From an uncultured Rhodoferax sp. (GTDB lineage Bacteria; Pseudomonadota; Gammaproteobacteria; Burkholderiales; Burkholderiaceae_C): DNA of 64,000 bases. The translations under genes and the position numbers were made by a program. Shown here one piece after another: positions 22,074-33,419 of this stretch (within the stretch, counting starts at the first letter, position 1; the number at the start of each line of letters is the position of its first letter). Below the pieces are notes generated by a model. The model made no database searches. It saw only the letters and a list, made by a program, of their open reading frames with translations, and was not told the origin of the DNA. The stretch is from contig NZ_CAMIHB010000003.1 in assembly GCF_946221635.1 (NCBI RefSeq), positions 162,218 to 226,217 on the forward strand, written 5' to 3'.

Positions 22074-22880
22074 ATGCTGCGTGTGAAATTATCGGTTGTT
22101 TATGCCTCTCTGCTGGCGGCCGTATCGCTGGTTTTGGCGGGCTGCTCTTCTGCACCGGTAGACAAAACCGCTGGCATGAGTCCCAACCGCCTCTATGCCG
22201 AGGCCAAGGATGAAATGGGGTCCTCGCAATGGGACAAAGCAGTCCCCCTGCTTGAAAAACTCGAAGCGCGCGCAGCCGGCACGCCCTTGGCCCAACAGGC
22301 GCAACTGGACAAGGCCTATGCCCACTACAAGGCAGCCGAGCCCGCCCAGGCACTGGCCACACTGGAGCGCTTCATCAAGCTGCACCCCGCCAGCCCGGCC
22401 TTGGATTATGCAATCTACCTCAAGGGCATCATCAACTTCAACGATGACCTGGGACTGCTCTCTTCCATCACGCGGCAGGATCTGTCAGAACGGGACCAGA
22501 AGGCTGCCAAGGAGTCGTTTGAAGCCTTCAAGGAGTTGGTGACACGTTTCCCCGATTCCCGCTATACCCCTGACGCCCGCCAGCGCATGGCCTATATCGT
22601 GGGCTCACTGGCACAGTACGAAGTGCATGTGGCCCGCTATTACTACAAACGTGGCGCCTACCTGGCCGCCGCCAACCGTGCACAGCAAGCCGTGACAGAC
22701 TACCGCGATGTACCGGCCATTGAAGAGGCCTTGTTCATCCTCTACAAGTCCTACGACGCACTGGGCATGGAACAACTGCGCGACGACGCCAAGCGCATTC
22801 TGGAAAAGAACTATCCCCAGTCCGACTATGTGCTCAAGGGGGGAAAGACCAACTCGGATCCGTGGTGGAAGGTCTGGTAA
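22074..22880 (+). CDS. bamD: Outer-membrane assembly lipoprotein BamD
   Basis: A 268-residue essential lipoprotein of the BAM complex. The lipobox LAGC gives the lipidated cysteine at residue 24. The five TPR units run from [20 protein letters not shown] to the end, including [38 protein letters not shown], a signature of the family. A ribosome-binding site (AAGAAGG) precedes the ATG. It is divergent from rluD with almost no spacer, and its 3' end overlaps the convergent dinG gene by 47 bases. Confidence 0.96.
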   Translation: MLRVKLSVVYASLLAAVSLVLAGCSSAPVDKTAGMSPNRLYAEAKDEMGSSQWDKAVPLLEKLEARAAGTPLAQQAQLDKAYAHYKAAEPAQALATLERFIKLHPASPALDYAIYLKGIINFNDDLGLLSSITRQDLSERDQKAAKESFEAFKELVTRFPDSRYTPDARQRMAYIVGSLAQYEVHVARYYYKRGAYLAAANRAQQAVTDYRDVPAIEEALFILYKSYDALGMEQLRDDAKRILEKNYPQSDYVLKGGKTNSDPWWKVW

Positions 22881-24843
22881 GCGCCTCCAGCGCGCTGTCG
22901 AACTCTTCAGACTGGGTCAGTAGCGGCATGGCGGGCAAGGCCGCCAGCAGTCCGCGCCCATAAGACATGGTGCGCAAACGAACGTCGCAGATCACCAGAA
23001 TGCCGCGATCCGCCTCGCGGCGAATCAGACGCCCCACACCCTGCTTGAGAGCCAGGGCAGCTTGCGGCAACTGGTAGTGCGCAAAAGGGCTAAGTCCTTC
23101 GGATTCCATCTGCTGGCATCGGGCCTCAACGACAGGATCGTCAGGCGGGGCAAAGGGGATCTTGTCGATCACCACCATTTGCAGGGCATCCCCGGGCACG
23201 TCCACCCCTTCCCAGAAGGCTCCCGTAGCTACCAGGACGAATCCTGATGAATTCGCCGCAGCAGTAAAACGGGCCAACAAGTCACGCTTGGACGCTTCCC
23301 CCTGTAGCAGGACCTCGACCCCTGCCCACGAAGGCAGCGATGCCCGCAACACCTGGGCAACCCGTCGCATGGCACGCAAAGTCGTTGTCAACACCAGGGT
23401 CCGCCCCCTCAAAGCCATAGCCCCTTGGGCAACCAGGGCAGCCACAGCGTCACTGTGTTGTGCATCAGACGGTTTCGGGAACTCCCGGGGAATGTACAGA
23501 CGGGCCTGGCGCGAATAATCGAAGGGACTGGCCAACTGCAACACGCGTGCGCCGTCCAGACCATGGGCCGCGACGAACTGGCCCAGGCCTTCGTCCGTGC
23601 CCAAGGTCGCCGACGTAAACACCCAAGCCGGGCCACCGCCAAGGCGTTCTGACAAGCGCTCGCGCATGGCCGCTGCCACCGTCAGGGGTGACTCGTGCAT
23701 GCGCAGGCGAACCCCGCTCTCCACCCAGCGCACGGCTTCCGGCGGCGTGGCCTCCGAGAAATAGGCCAGGCGCTGCGCGAGCTCCTGCCCGCGGTTCAAT
23801 AGCGTCGTCAACTCCTCGGCTGCGGCAGCAACCAGCGCCAGTGCAGCCAGCGCGGCCTCCAAAGCACTCCCGACCTGCGTGAGCGCATGCACCCAATTCG
23901 ACTGCGCGATCCCCTGCGGCGCCGCTGCCCCCACCCAGCGCAAGCGCGTCGCCGGGTCTGCCGGCCGCTGGCAAGTCAGCTGCCACTCCGCCAGAGCGCC
24001 CTCCAGGCGCATCGCCAGTTCCGGCCAATCGGCAAAACCGCGCGCGTGCAACAGCCCCAGACTCACCAGATCGCGGCTCCAGTACTGCAACTGCTGGCTT
24101 CCGAGCTGCTTGCCCAAAAACTGGATGCCCACCTCGTTGAGTTGATGGGCTTCGTCGAACACCACAGCGTTCACCGTGGGCAGCAATTCGGCCACTCCGG
24201 ACTCCCGTACGTTCCAGTCGGCGAAGAACAGGTGGTGGTTGATGACCACCAGGTCCGCCGCCATGGCCTCCCGCCGGGCCCGGTAGACATGGCAGGCCTG
24301 GAATTGCGGACACTTCCCGGCCGTGCAGTTGTCACGGGTCGATGTGACCAGGGGAATAACGGGCGACTGCTCGTCCAGCATGGACAGCTCTGCCAGATCA
24401 CCGCTGCGTGTGCTCTGGGCCCATTGCTCCACCACGCCCAGCATTTTCAGATCGGCAGGCCGCGGCAAGACACCCAGATGGCGCGCACCTCCCAGCCGAC
24501 TTAGACAGAGATAACTGGAACGCCCCTTGAGAAGGGCCACCCGGGTGGGCAAGCCCAGCGTCGCCAACAATTGGGGAATGTCTCGGCCAAAGAGCTGGTC
24601 CTGCAAGGCCTTGGTCGCCGTGGACACCAGTACGCGCCCTCCCCCCAGCAGCGCGGGCACCAGATAGGCAAAGGTCTTGCCAATGCCGGTGCCGGCCTCC
24701 ACCACGAGGACACCCCCCTGCTCCAGGGTGTCCGCCACGGCTTCGGCCATCGCCAACTGACCTGCACGCGGTGCAAAACCCGGGATGGCCTGCGCCAAGG
24801 GTCCGTCGACGGCCAACGCATCCGCAAGCGCCTTGCGCAGCAT
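22834..24843 (-). CDS. dinG: DinG/YoaA-family ATP-dependent DNA helicase
   Basis: A 669-residue superfamily 2 (XPD-like) 5'-3' helicase. Walker A is EAGTGIGKT (residues 49-57), and the DEAH box is at 230-233. Four cysteines (C113, C173, C178, C184) fit the [4Fe-4S] domain of the DinG/YoaA group. The C-terminal motifs GAFWEGVDVPGD and QGVGRLIRREADRG are intact. Such helicases resolve replication-blocking structures. Whether DinG or YoaA is the nearer orthologue cannot be settled by eye. The 3' end overlaps bamD by 47 bases. Confidence 0.88.
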   Translation of the reverse strand: MLRKALADALAVDGPLAQAIPGFAPRAGQLAMAEAVADTLEQGGVLVVEAGTGIGKTFAYLVPALLGGGRVLVSTATKALQDQLFGRDIPQLLATLGLPTRVALLKGRSSYLCLSRLGGARHLGVLPRPADLKMLGVVEQWAQSTRSGDLAELSMLDEQSPVIPLVTSTRDNCTAGKCPQFQACHVYRARREAMAADLVVINHHLFFADWNVRESGVAELLPTVNAVVFDEAHQLNEVGIQFLGKQLGSQQLQYWSRDLVSLGLLHARGFADWPELAMRLEGALAEWQLTCQRPADPATRLRWVGAAAPQGIAQSNWVHALTQVGSALEAALAALALVAAAAEELTTLLNRGQELAQRLAYFSEATPPEAVRWVESGVRLRMHESPLTVAAAMRERLSERLGGGPAWVFTSATLGTDEGLGQFVAAHGLDGARVLQLASPFDYSRQARLYIPREFPKPSDAQHSDAVAALVAQGAMALRGRTLVLTTTLRAMRRVAQVLRASLPSWAGVEVLLQGEASKRDLLARFTAAANSSGFVLVATGAFWEGVDVPGDALQMVVIDKIPFAPPDDPVVEARCQQMESEGLSPFAHYQLPQAALALKQGVGRLIRREADRGILVICDVRLRTMSYGRGLLAALPAMPLLTQSEEFDSALEALTRPSTTDPSWSFPP

Positions 24844-24849
24844 GGCGGA

Positions 24850-25053
24850 TCAGGCGGGCTCGTCAGGCTGCAGGGCCGCCTGCAACCGGGCCATCTCATC
24901 CCGCAGAGCGAGCCGCCTCTTCTTCAGCCGGCGCATCACCAACTCGTCGGCGGGGGCATCGGCGTGGACACGGTCGATCAGTGCATCGAGATCACTGTGT
25001 TCGATGCGCAGCTCTATCAAACGCCGCTGCGGGGAATGGAGATTGGTTTCCAA
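24850..25053 (-). CDS. YdcH-family (DUF465) small protein
   Basis: A 67-residue helical protein with the DUF465 pattern: LIELRIEHSDLDALIDR, then DELVMRRLKKRRLALRDEMARLQ. It is predicted to form a helical hairpin. No biochemical function is established. It lies 6 bases upstream of dinG on the same strand and could be co-transcribed. It is divergent from the PP2C phosphatase gene; a GATAAT hexamer in the gap (25110-25115) might serve that gene, but no convincing -35 was seen. Confidence 0.82.
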   Translation of the reverse strand: METNLHSPQRRLIELRIEHSDLDALIDRVHADAPADELVMRRLKKRRLALRDEMARLQAALQPDEPA

Positions 25054-25166
25054 GGGTAAATCGGGGGAAGTACGTGGTTAAATGGTAAGGATATGCAAAG
25101 CGGCCACTCGATAATACGGCCTCGCTGCAGCTCTCTGGATCTTCTGCGCACTATTGCCCCCACACC

Positions 25167-25931
25167 ATGGCTACCACCGGATACCGACTCACCGCTTCCA
25201 CCGGCATTCACAAGGGTGACCGCGAATACCAGCAGGACCAAGTGGCCTTGCTCAAGCACCCGCGCGTCAATGGCTGCCTGCTGGCAGTGGTAGCAGATGG
25301 AATGGGGGGGCGCAGTGGTGGGCGCAAGGCCTCGGACCAGGTAATGATGACGGCCAAGCAGCTGTTCGAGCGCTATGACCCGGATTCCGATGACGCCGCA
25401 GCCACCCTGATGCAGGTGGTGCAGGAAGCCCATATCGTCATCAAGCTGACCGCTATTTCTTCCGAAGAAGAACCCCATAGCACGCTGGCGGCCTTCCTGA
25501 TCAACCCTGGCGGCGACTGCCACTGGGCCCACACGGGAGACTCCCGCGTGTACCAGTACCACGGCAACCGCTTCGTCAAGCGGACCATGGACCACTCGTA
25601 CGTTCAGGCCCTGGTCAACCGCGGCGAGATTACGGAAGAACAGGCCGCCGTGCACCCGCAGTCCAACATCCTCATGGGTTGCCTGGGCACCGAAAACGAC
25701 CCACCGGTGGACTTCCACTTCATTCCCAAGCTGCGTCCGGGCGACGTGCTCATGGCCTGCAGCGATGGGGTCTGGCACTACTTCAACAACGGTGAGCTGG
25801 GGTCCGTGCTCTCCACCCTCTCGGCCCGTGAAGCCACCGAATTTCTGATCGAGAAAGCCCGCTCCCGGGCACATGGCGGTGGGGACAATCTGTCGCTGGT
25901 TATCGTCAAGGTAGAGTCCCTGCACGCCTGA
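25167..25931 (+). CDS. PP2C-family serine/threonine protein phosphatase
   Basis: A 254-residue soluble phosphatase of the Stp1/PrpC type. The metal-binding Asp motifs are all visible: DREYQQDQ near residue 13-20, VVADGMGGRSGG, HTGDSRVY, CSDGVW and GGDNLSLVIV. It dephosphorylates Ser/Thr residues using two metal ions. No partner kinase gene is adjacent, so its substrate is unknown. The gene is isolated: divergent from the ydcH-like gene and converging, within 26 bases, on the small periplasmic protein gene. Confidence 0.92.
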   Translation: MATTGYRLTASTGIHKGDREYQQDQVALLKHPRVNGCLLAVVADGMGGRSGGRKASDQVMMTAKQLFERYDPDSDDAAATLMQVVQEAHIVIKLTAISSEEEPHSTLAAFLINPGGDCHWAHTGDSRVYQYHGNRFVKRTMDHSYVQALVNRGEITEEQAAVHPQSNILMGCLGTENDPPVDFHFIPKLRPGDVLMACSDGVWHYFNNGELGSVLSTLSAREATEFLIEKARSRAHGGGDNLSLVIVKVESLHA

Positions 25932-25957
25932 CGGCGCAGCACACCAGCGGCAGACGG

Positions 25958-26542
25958 TCAGCGCGGCGCCGGCAAGGGCTGCGGAGCACTGTTCGCCTCG
26001 CGCAGGCGCTTGTCCCGGGCAAGCCGGCGCTCATTGGCCGCCCGCTGCTTCGCCATATAGGCCTCACGCAATCGGGCCTGGGTGGCGGCGTCAGGACGAC
26101 CGGGCAAGGTCTTGGCAGGGCTGGCATGGGCGGCTGCCACCTGTTGATGGGCCGACACCTTGTCCCGCTGCGCCTGGGCGCGGTCTTGGGCAGAGGCGTC
26201 TGTCTGCGCCGTGGCTGCGCGCTCGTCGTGGGCCCGCTGCTTTTCCTCGCTGCGCGCACGCTGCTCCTGGGCCCGCTGCTGGCGCTCTGCGGCATGGGCC
26301 GCGGCCTCCTGCACCTGCAGGGTCTGCTCCAGCTTGCGACGCTGCGCGGCAACCTCGTCCAGACAGGACTGCACGACAAAGCGGCTTCGGCAAGCTTCCT
26401 CCTGGCGCTGCCATTCCGCCTCCGCAGCGGTCCGCTGGCGGGCGATCTGCTCCAGGTCCACGGGCGCATCCTCCGCCCCCAGCGCAACCTGGGCGACGAC
26501 GAGTCCGACCACGCACAGAACGAGGTTGAGCGAGGGCCTCAT
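25958..26542 (-). CDS. Predicted periplasmic coiled-coil protein of unknown function
   Basis: A 194-residue protein with a Sec-type signal (LNLVLCVVGLVVAQVALGA, then AEDAPV) and two cysteines (residues near 49 and 59, in ACRSRFVVQSCLDEV) that could form a disulfide. A long Ala/Gln/Arg-rich helix follows, likely a coiled coil. I do not recognise a named family beyond resemblance to conserved Burkholderiales hypotheticals. The ATG overlaps the zapE stop by 4 bases, so translation is probably coupled to zapE. Confidence 0.75.
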   Translation of the reverse strand: MRPSLNLVLCVVGLVVAQVALGAEDAPVDLEQIARQRTAAEAEWQRQEEACRSRFVVQSCLDEVAAQRRKLEQTLQVQEAAAHAAERQQRAQEQRARSEEKQRAHDERAATAQTDASAQDRAQAQRDKVSAHQQVAAAHASPAKTLPGRPDAATQARLREAYMAKQRAANERRLARDKRLREANSAPQPLPAPR

Positions 26543-27636
26543 GTCAGACGCGTGTCCACGGTACGGCACTCCAACTCCAGAAACTCCTTGGACTGCATCT
26601 CGGTCAAACGCGACACCGTGCGGGGAAACTCGTGTGCCAGGGGGCCTTCGGTGTACAGCGCTTCGGGCGGAACCGCCGCAGACATGATGAGTTTGACCCG
26701 CCGGTCGTACAACACGTCCACCAGCCAGGTGAAGCGACGGGCCTCCGAGGCCATGCGCACCGGCATATGGGGCACATCGCTGAGGAAGACCGTGTGGAAG
26801 CGTGAAGCGATTTCCAGGTAGTCGTTCTGCGAACGCGGGCCACCGCACAGGGTCTTGAAATCGAACCAAACCACGCCACCCGCACGGCGCAAGGCGTGGA
26901 GTTCCCGCGCCTCGATGTGCAGCTTGGGGTCTTCGTCGTGCTGTTCAGCCAGTGCGTTGAAGGTGGCCGTCATGGCGGCATCTGCATCCGCCCCGTTGGG
27001 GGTATGGTAGAGCTTGGCGTCTTCCAGGGTTCGGCGCCGGTAATCCATGCCGTTGTCCACGTTCAACACTTCCAGCTTGGCATTGAGCAAGGCAATGGCC
27101 GGCAGGATGCGGTCCCGGTGCAGACCGTTGGGATAGAGGTCGTCCGGCTTGAAGTTGGACGTCGTCACAAAACCCACTCCGTTGTCGAACAGGGCCTGCA
27201 GCAGCCGGTGCAGGATCATCGCATCCGTGATGTCCGCCACATGGAACTCGTCAAAACAGATCAGGCGGTAGCGCTTGGCCATCCGCTTGCCCAACTCGTC
27301 CAACGGATTGACCGTGCCCTGTAGATCGATCAACTCGCGGTGCACCTCGCGCATGAACTCGTGGAAGTGCAGGCGTGTCTTGCGCTTGAGGGGGACGGCG
27401 TTGAAAAAGCAATCCATCAGAAAGCTCTTGCCGCGCCCCACGCCGCCGTACATGTAGACACCGCGCGGAATCTCGGGGCGGTTGATGATTTTCTTCAGCG
27501 CATTGGAGCGCTTGGACTTGTAGTGGGTCCAGTCCTGGGCACAGCGCTCCAAGGACTCCACGGCCCGCAGCTGGGCCGGATCTGCCGTATAGCCGCGCGC
27601 TGCCAGCTCGGCTTGGTAGGCTTCTTTGACACTCAC
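26539..27636 (-). CDS. zapE: Cell division protein ZapE (AFG1-like ATPase)
   Basis: A 365-residue AAA-type ATPase. Walker A is GGVGRGKS (residues 64-71) and Walker B is LICFDEFHV. TTSNFKPDDLYPNGLHRDRILP is the family's sensor region. ZapE acts at the FtsZ ring under stress in E. coli. I chose the second GTG (MSVKEAYQ) because GGAG lies 7 bases upstream and the family begins M-x-V-K-E; a GTG two codons earlier is possible. It follows lpd, as in other Burkholderiales. Confidence 0.93.
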   Translation of the reverse strand: MSVKEAYQAELAARGYTADPAQLRAVESLERCAQDWTHYKSKRSNALKKIINRPEIPRGVYMYGGVGRGKSFLMDCFFNAVPLKRKTRLHFHEFMREVHRELIDLQGTVNPLDELGKRMAKRYRLICFDEFHVADITDAMILHRLLQALFDNGVGFVTTSNFKPDDLYPNGLHRDRILPAIALLNAKLEVLNVDNGMDYRRRTLEDAKLYHTPNGADADAAMTATFNALAEQHDEDPKLHIEARELHALRRAGGVVWFDFKTLCGGPRSQNDYLEIASRFHTVFLSDVPHMPVRMASEARRFTWLVDVLYDRRVKLIMSAAVPPEALYTEGPLAHEFPRTVSRLTEMQSKEFLELECRTVDTRLT

Positions 27637-27652
27637 ACGCACACTCCAAACG

Positions 27653-27711
27653 CTATAAAAAAAGAAGCTGCTAGCGCACTATTCATGCGGGCTAGCAGCC
27701 TATTTTACTTG
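27653..27711 (+). repeat. Dispersed intergenic repeat, copy B (perfect palindromic arms)
   Basis: This copy of the AGCTGCTNGCGCA...GGGCTAG family has perfect 9-bp arms, GCTGCTAGC (27667-27675) and GCTAGCAGC (27691-27699). It lies between lpd and zapE and could fold in the lpd-zapE transcript. A run of T follows on the minus strand just before zapE, so it might also act as a weak terminator. Confidence 0.8.
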
Positions 27712-27717
27712 CAACGA

Positions 27718-29145
27718 TCAGAAGTTGAGCGTGCGCTTGTCCACCGCCAGGGCGGCTTCCTTGGTCGCTTCGCTCAGGCTCGGGTGAGCGTGGCAGATGC
27801 GGGCGATATCTTCAGCGCTGGCCTTGAACTCCATGGCCACCACGGCTTCGGAGATCAGCTCCGACGCCTGTGGGCCCACGATGTGCACACCCAGGATTTC
27901 GTCCGTCTTGGCATCGGCCAGGAACTTCACGAAACCGGTGGTGTCGCCCAGCGCACGCGCACGGCCATTGGCCAGGAAGGGGAACTGGCCGGCCTTGTAG
28001 GCCACGCCATCCGCCTTGAGCTGCTGCTCGGTGCGACCCACCCACGCAATCTCGGGGCTCGTGTAAATGACCCAGGGGATGGTGTTGAAGTTGACATGCC
28101 CGTGCTGGCCAGCAATGCGCTCGGCCACGGCAACGCCCTCTTCTTCCGCCTTGTGCGCCAGCATGGGGCCGCGCACCACGTCACCCACCGCCCACACGCC
28201 GGGCAGGTTGGTCTTGCAGTCGCCGTCCACGACGATGGCACCGCGCTCGTCCAGCGCCAGGCCCACGGCTTCGGGGTTCAGGCCGATGGTGTTGGGCACG
28301 CGGCCGATGGACACGATGAGCTTGTCCACGTCCAGCGTCTGGGCTTCGCCCTTGGCATTGGTGTAGGCCACGGACACGCCTTTCTTGCCATTCTTGATCT
28401 CGCCAACCTTGACGCCCAGCTCGATCTTCAGGCCCTGCTTGTCAAAGGCCTTCTTGGCCTCCTTGGCCACGCCCTCATCCACCGCACCCAGGAAGGTGGG
28501 CAGGCCTTCGAGGATGGTGACTTCAGCGCCCAGGCGCTTCCACACGGAACCCATTTCCAGGCCAATGACGCCGGAACCGATCAGGCCCAGCTTCTTGGGC
28601 ACGGCGGCGATGTTCAGCGCGCCGTCGTTGGACAGCACATTGACTTCGTCAAACGGCGTGCCGGGCAAGGCACGTGCGTTGGAGCCGGTGGCGATGATGA
28701 TCTGCTTGCCGGTGATGGTCTCTTCGGCAGCGCCCGCCACCTTGATCTCGTAGCCGCCTTCGGCAGCCTTGACGAAAGAACCACGGCCGTGGAAAAAGGC
28801 GATCTTGTTCTTCTTGAACAGGTACAGGATGCCGTCGTTGTTCTGCTTCACCACGGTGTTCTTGCGGGCAATCATCTTGGCCACGTCCATGCTCACCCCC
28901 TTGACCTCGATGCCATGCTCGGCAAAGTGGTGGTTGGCATGGTTGAAATGCTCAGACGATTGCAGCAGCGCCTTGGAGGGAATGCAGCCCACGTTGGTGC
29001 AGGTACCGCCGGGTGCGGGACCGCCAGCGGCGTTCTTCCACTCGTCGATACAGGCCACATTGAAGCCCAGCTGGGCCGCGCGGATGGCAGCGATGTAGCC
29101 ACCGGGGCCACCGCCGATGACGATCACGTCAAAATTCTTGCTCAT
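27718..29145 (-). CDS. lpdA: Dihydrolipoyl dehydrogenase (E3 of 2-oxoglutarate dehydrogenase)
   Basis: A 475-residue FAD flavoprotein that reoxidises dihydrolipoyl groups using NAD. FAD-binding GGGPGG is at residues 11-16. The redox disulfide is C49 and C54 ([15 protein letters not shown]). An NAD-binding [11 protein letters not shown] and the C-terminal catalytic [14 protein letters not shown] motif are intact. It has no lipoyl domain. I chose the internal ATG giving [12 protein letters not shown] over one 12 bases upstream. It is the third gene of the odhA-odhB-lpd operon. Confidence 0.96.
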   Translation of the reverse strand: MSKNFDVIVIGGGPGGYIAAIRAAQLGFNVACIDEWKNAAGGPAPGGTCTNVGCIPSKALLQSSEHFNHANHHFAEHGIEVKGVSMDVAKMIARKNTVVKQNNDGILYLFKKNKIAFFHGRGSFVKAAEGGYEIKVAGAAEETITGKQIIIATGSNARALPGTPFDEVNVLSNDGALNIAAVPKKLGLIGSGVIGLEMGSVWKRLGAEVTILEGLPTFLGAVDEGVAKEAKKAFDKQGLKIELGVKVGEIKNGKKGVSVAYTNAKGEAQTLDVDKLIVSIGRVPNTIGLNPEAVGLALDERGAIVVDGDCKTNLPGVWAVGDVVRGPMLAHKAEEEGVAVAERIAGQHGHVNFNTIPWVIYTSPEIAWVGRTEQQLKADGVAYKAGQFPFLANGRARALGDTTGFVKFLADAKTDEILGVHIVGPQASELISEAVVAMEFKASAEDIARICHAHPSLSEATKEAALAVDKRTLNF

Positions 29146-29213
29146 GAAAACTTCCAATCAAAATTACGCAGACATATAGACCAAGGGCAGCCCTGGCTGC
29201 CCTTGAAACCGTC

Positions 29214-30464
<1,251 letters not shown>

Positions 30465-30509
30465 ATCAATTCTTTCGGTGTGTATTCGTGTGAGTGGTGA
30501 GCTGCCGAC

Positions 30510-33404
30510 TTACTTGGTCAGCACAAACCCCTTGAGCTTGGCGAACGCCGCCTCCACCAGAGCCTTTTGCTGCTCCTGGTGCAAATGGGCGTAACCCACG
30601 GCAGGCGATGCGGACGCAGCGCGACCGGCATAACCCAGCTTCTGGCCTTCGAGCATGTTTTCGTGGATGTAGTGCTGCACGAAGAACCAGGCGCCCTGGT
30701 TCTGCGGCTCGTCCTGGCACCACACCACGTCCGTGGCGTTGGGGTACTTCTTGAGCTCTGCAGCAAACGCCTTGTGCGGGAAGGGATAGAGCTGCTCCAC
30801 ACGCAGGATGGCCACGTCGTCCTGGCCCTTTTCCTCGCGCTTCTTCACGAGGTCGTAATACACCTTGCCGGAGCAGGCGATCACGCGCTTGACCTTGTCG
30901 CCCTTGAGCTCCTTGCTCTCGGGAATCACGGTCTGGAAGGTGCCCTTGGTGAACTCGGACAGCGGCGACGTCGCATCCTTGTTGCGCAGCAGGGACTTGG
31001 GCGTGAAGATGATCAGCGGCTTGCGCAGGTTGCGCACCATCTGGCGACGCAGCACATGGAAGATCTGGCTGGCCGTGGTCGGCTGCACGATCTGCATATT
31101 GGTGTCGGCAGCCAGCTGCATGAAGCGCTCCAGACGCGCGGAGCTGTGCTCCGGGCCCTGGCCTTCATAGCCGTGGGGCAGCATCAGGGTGATGCCGTTC
31201 ACACGACCCCACTTCACTTCGCCGGAAGCGATGAACTGGTCAATGACCACCTGGGCGCCGTTGGCGAAGTCACCGAACTGGGCTTCCCAGATCACCAGGG
31301 TATTGGGATCGTTGGAGGCATAACCATATTCAAAGCCCAGCACGGCCTCTTCAGACAGGATGGAGTCGATGACGACAAACGGTGCCTGGTTGTCGGCCAC
31401 GTTCTGCAGCGGCACATAGGTGCCGATGTCCCATTTCTCGCGGTTCTGATCGTGGATCACGGCGTGGCGGTGGGTGAAGGTACCGCGTCCGCAGTCTTCC
31501 CCCGACAGGCGCACCGGGTAGCCGCTGGCCACCAGGGAGGCAAAAGCCATGTGCTCGCCCATGCCCCAGTCCACATTGATTTCGCCACGGCCCATGGCGG
31601 CGCGGTCGTCATAGACCTTCTTCACCAGCTGGTGGGGGGTGATGTTGGCCGGCAGCGTCGTGAGCTTCTCGGACAAACGCTTCCACTCGGTCAGCGGAAT
31701 GGCCGTGTCACCGGCATCGGTCCACTTCTTGCCCAGGAAGGGCGACCAGTCCACCGAGTACTTGCTCTTGAAGTTGGTCAGCACGGGGTCCACGGTGTGC
31801 TTGCCGGCGTCCATGGCGGAGCGGTAGGCCTTGACCATATCGTCACCCAACGTGGCACCCAGGCCTTGCGTGGCCAGCTTGTCAGCATACAGCTTGCGGG
31901 TACCGGGGTGGGCCGCAATCTTCTTGTACATCAGGGGCTGGGTCAGGCTGGGGGTGTCCTGCTCGTTGTGGCCCAGCTTGCGGAAGCAGGTGATATCCAC
32001 CACCACGTCCTGGCCAAACTCCATGCGGTATTCCAGCGCCAGCTGGGTCGCCAGCACCACGGCTTCGGGATCGTCACCGTTGACGTGCAGCACAGGCGCT
32101 TCCACCATCTTCACGATGTCGGTACAGAACGCGCTGGAGCGCATGTCGCGCGGGTCGGAGGTGGTGAAACCGATCTGGTTGTTGATGATGATGTGCACCG
32201 TGCCGCCGGTGGTGTAGCCACGGGTCTGGGCCAGCGCCAGGGTTTCCTGGTTCACACCCTGGCCGCCGAAGGCCGCATCGCCGTGCACCAGTACGGGCAA
32301 CACCTGGTGACCACGCGGGTCGCCGCGACGGTCCATACGGGCGCGCACCGAGCCTTCGACCACGGGGTTGACGATTTCCAGGTGGGAGGGGTTGAAGGCC
32401 AACGAAAGGTGCACCGGACCGCCAGGGGTGGAGACGTCGGAGCTGAAACCCTGGTGGTACTTCACGTCACCGGCGGGCAGCTCTTCAGGCGCCGTGTGGT
32501 CGAACTCGGCAAACAGGTCGGCGGGCATCTTGCCCAGGGTGTTCACCAGCACGTTGAGGCGGCCGCGGTGGGCCATGCCGATCACGATTTCCTGGATGCC
32601 CTTGGCACCGGCCTGCTGGATCAGTTCGTCCATGGCGGCGATGAAGCTCTCGCCACCTTCCAGGGAGAAGCGTTTCTGGCCCACGTACTTGGTGTGCAGG
32701 AAACGCTCCAAGCCTTCGGCCGCGGTCAGGCGGTCCAGGATCTGGCGTTTCTTGTCGGCGGAAAAACTGGGCTTGCTGCGGATCGACTCCAGCTTCTGTT
32801 GCCACCAACGTTTCTCGTTCTGGTCGGTGGTGTACATGTATTCGGCGCCGATGGTGCCGCAGTAGGTCTCACGCAGCGCGTTCATGAGCTCGCGCAGGCT
32901 CATGGACTCCTTGCCGAAGAAGGTGTTGCTGATGTTGAACACGGTCTCCTGGTCGGCGTCGTTGAAGCCGTAGAAGGAGAGTTCGAGTTCGGGAATCTTG
33001 TCGCGCTCGGTGCGCTTGAGGGGGTCCAGATCGGCCCAGCGGGCGCCCACATTGCGGTAGGCGGCGATCAGTTGCTGCACGGCGGTGCGCTTGCGGCCCA
33101 TCTCGGAGTCGGCGCCGGTGGCCATTACGGTCTGCTTGACCCCCTTTTTGGCCAGGTCGACAAACGCATTGATGACGGGCATGTGGGCCACGTCCTTGGC
33201 GGCGGTACCATCCGCGGCGGGGACGTTCTGCAGCGCGTCGAAATAGTCGCGCCAGGTATCGGGCACGCTACCGGGGTTGGCAAGGTAGTTTTCGTACATC
33301 TCTTCGACGTACGGGGCATTGCCACCGAACAGGTAGGTATTGCCTTGGTAGGTTTGGTACACGGACGACGCCGCGCCAGAACCATGGGAGCTGGAATCAC
33401 TCAT
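30510..33404 (-). CDS. odhA: 2-oxoglutarate dehydrogenase E1 component
   Basis: A 964-residue thiamine-diphosphate enzyme that decarboxylates 2-oxoglutarate in the TCA cycle. The N-terminal YLFGGNAPYVEEMYENYLANP is the E2/E1-binding segment. The ThDP region includes HGDAAFGGQGVNQET and IIINNQIGFTTSDPRD, and the C-terminal transketolase domain includes QFGDFANGAQVVIDQF and LPHGYEGQGPEHSSARLERF. Length is typical (about 930-960). It heads odhA-odhB-lpd and is preceded by an unusual repeat region. Confidence 0.97.
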   Translation of the reverse strand: MSDSSSHGSGAASSVYQTYQGNTYLFGGNAPYVEEMYENYLANPGSVPDTWRDYFDALQNVPAADGTAAKDVAHMPVINAFVDLAKKGVKQTVMATGADSEMGRKRTAVQQLIAAYRNVGARWADLDPLKRTERDKIPELELSFYGFNDADQETVFNISNTFFGKESMSLRELMNALRETYCGTIGAEYMYTTDQNEKRWWQQKLESIRSKPSFSADKKRQILDRLTAAEGLERFLHTKYVGQKRFSLEGGESFIAAMDELIQQAGAKGIQEIVIGMAHRGRLNVLVNTLGKMPADLFAEFDHTAPEELPAGDVKYHQGFSSDVSTPGGPVHLSLAFNPSHLEIVNPVVEGSVRARMDRRGDPRGHQVLPVLVHGDAAFGGQGVNQETLALAQTRGYTTGGTVHIIINNQIGFTTSDPRDMRSSAFCTDIVKMVEAPVLHVNGDDPEAVVLATQLALEYRMEFGQDVVVDITCFRKLGHNEQDTPSLTQPLMYKKIAAHPGTRKLYADKLATQGLGATLGDDMVKAYRSAMDAGKHTVDPVLTNFKSKYSVDWSPFLGKKWTDAGDTAIPLTEWKRLSEKLTTLPANITPHQLVKKVYDDRAAMGRGEINVDWGMGEHMAFASLVASGYPVRLSGEDCGRGTFTHRHAVIHDQNREKWDIGTYVPLQNVADNQAPFVVIDSILSEEAVLGFEYGYASNDPNTLVIWEAQFGDFANGAQVVIDQFIASGEVKWGRVNGITLMLPHGYEGQGPEHSSARLERFMQLAADTNMQIVQPTTASQIFHVLRRQMVRNLRKPLIIFTPKSLLRNKDATSPLSEFTKGTFQTVIPESKELKGDKVKRVIACSGKVYYDLVKKREEKGQDDVAILRVEQLYPFPHKAFAAELKKYPNATDVVWCQDEPQNQGAWFFVQHYIHENMLEGQKLGYAGRAASASPAVGYAHLHQEQQKALVEAAFAKLKGFVLTK

Positions 33405-33419
33405 ATTTCGCTGACCTCC

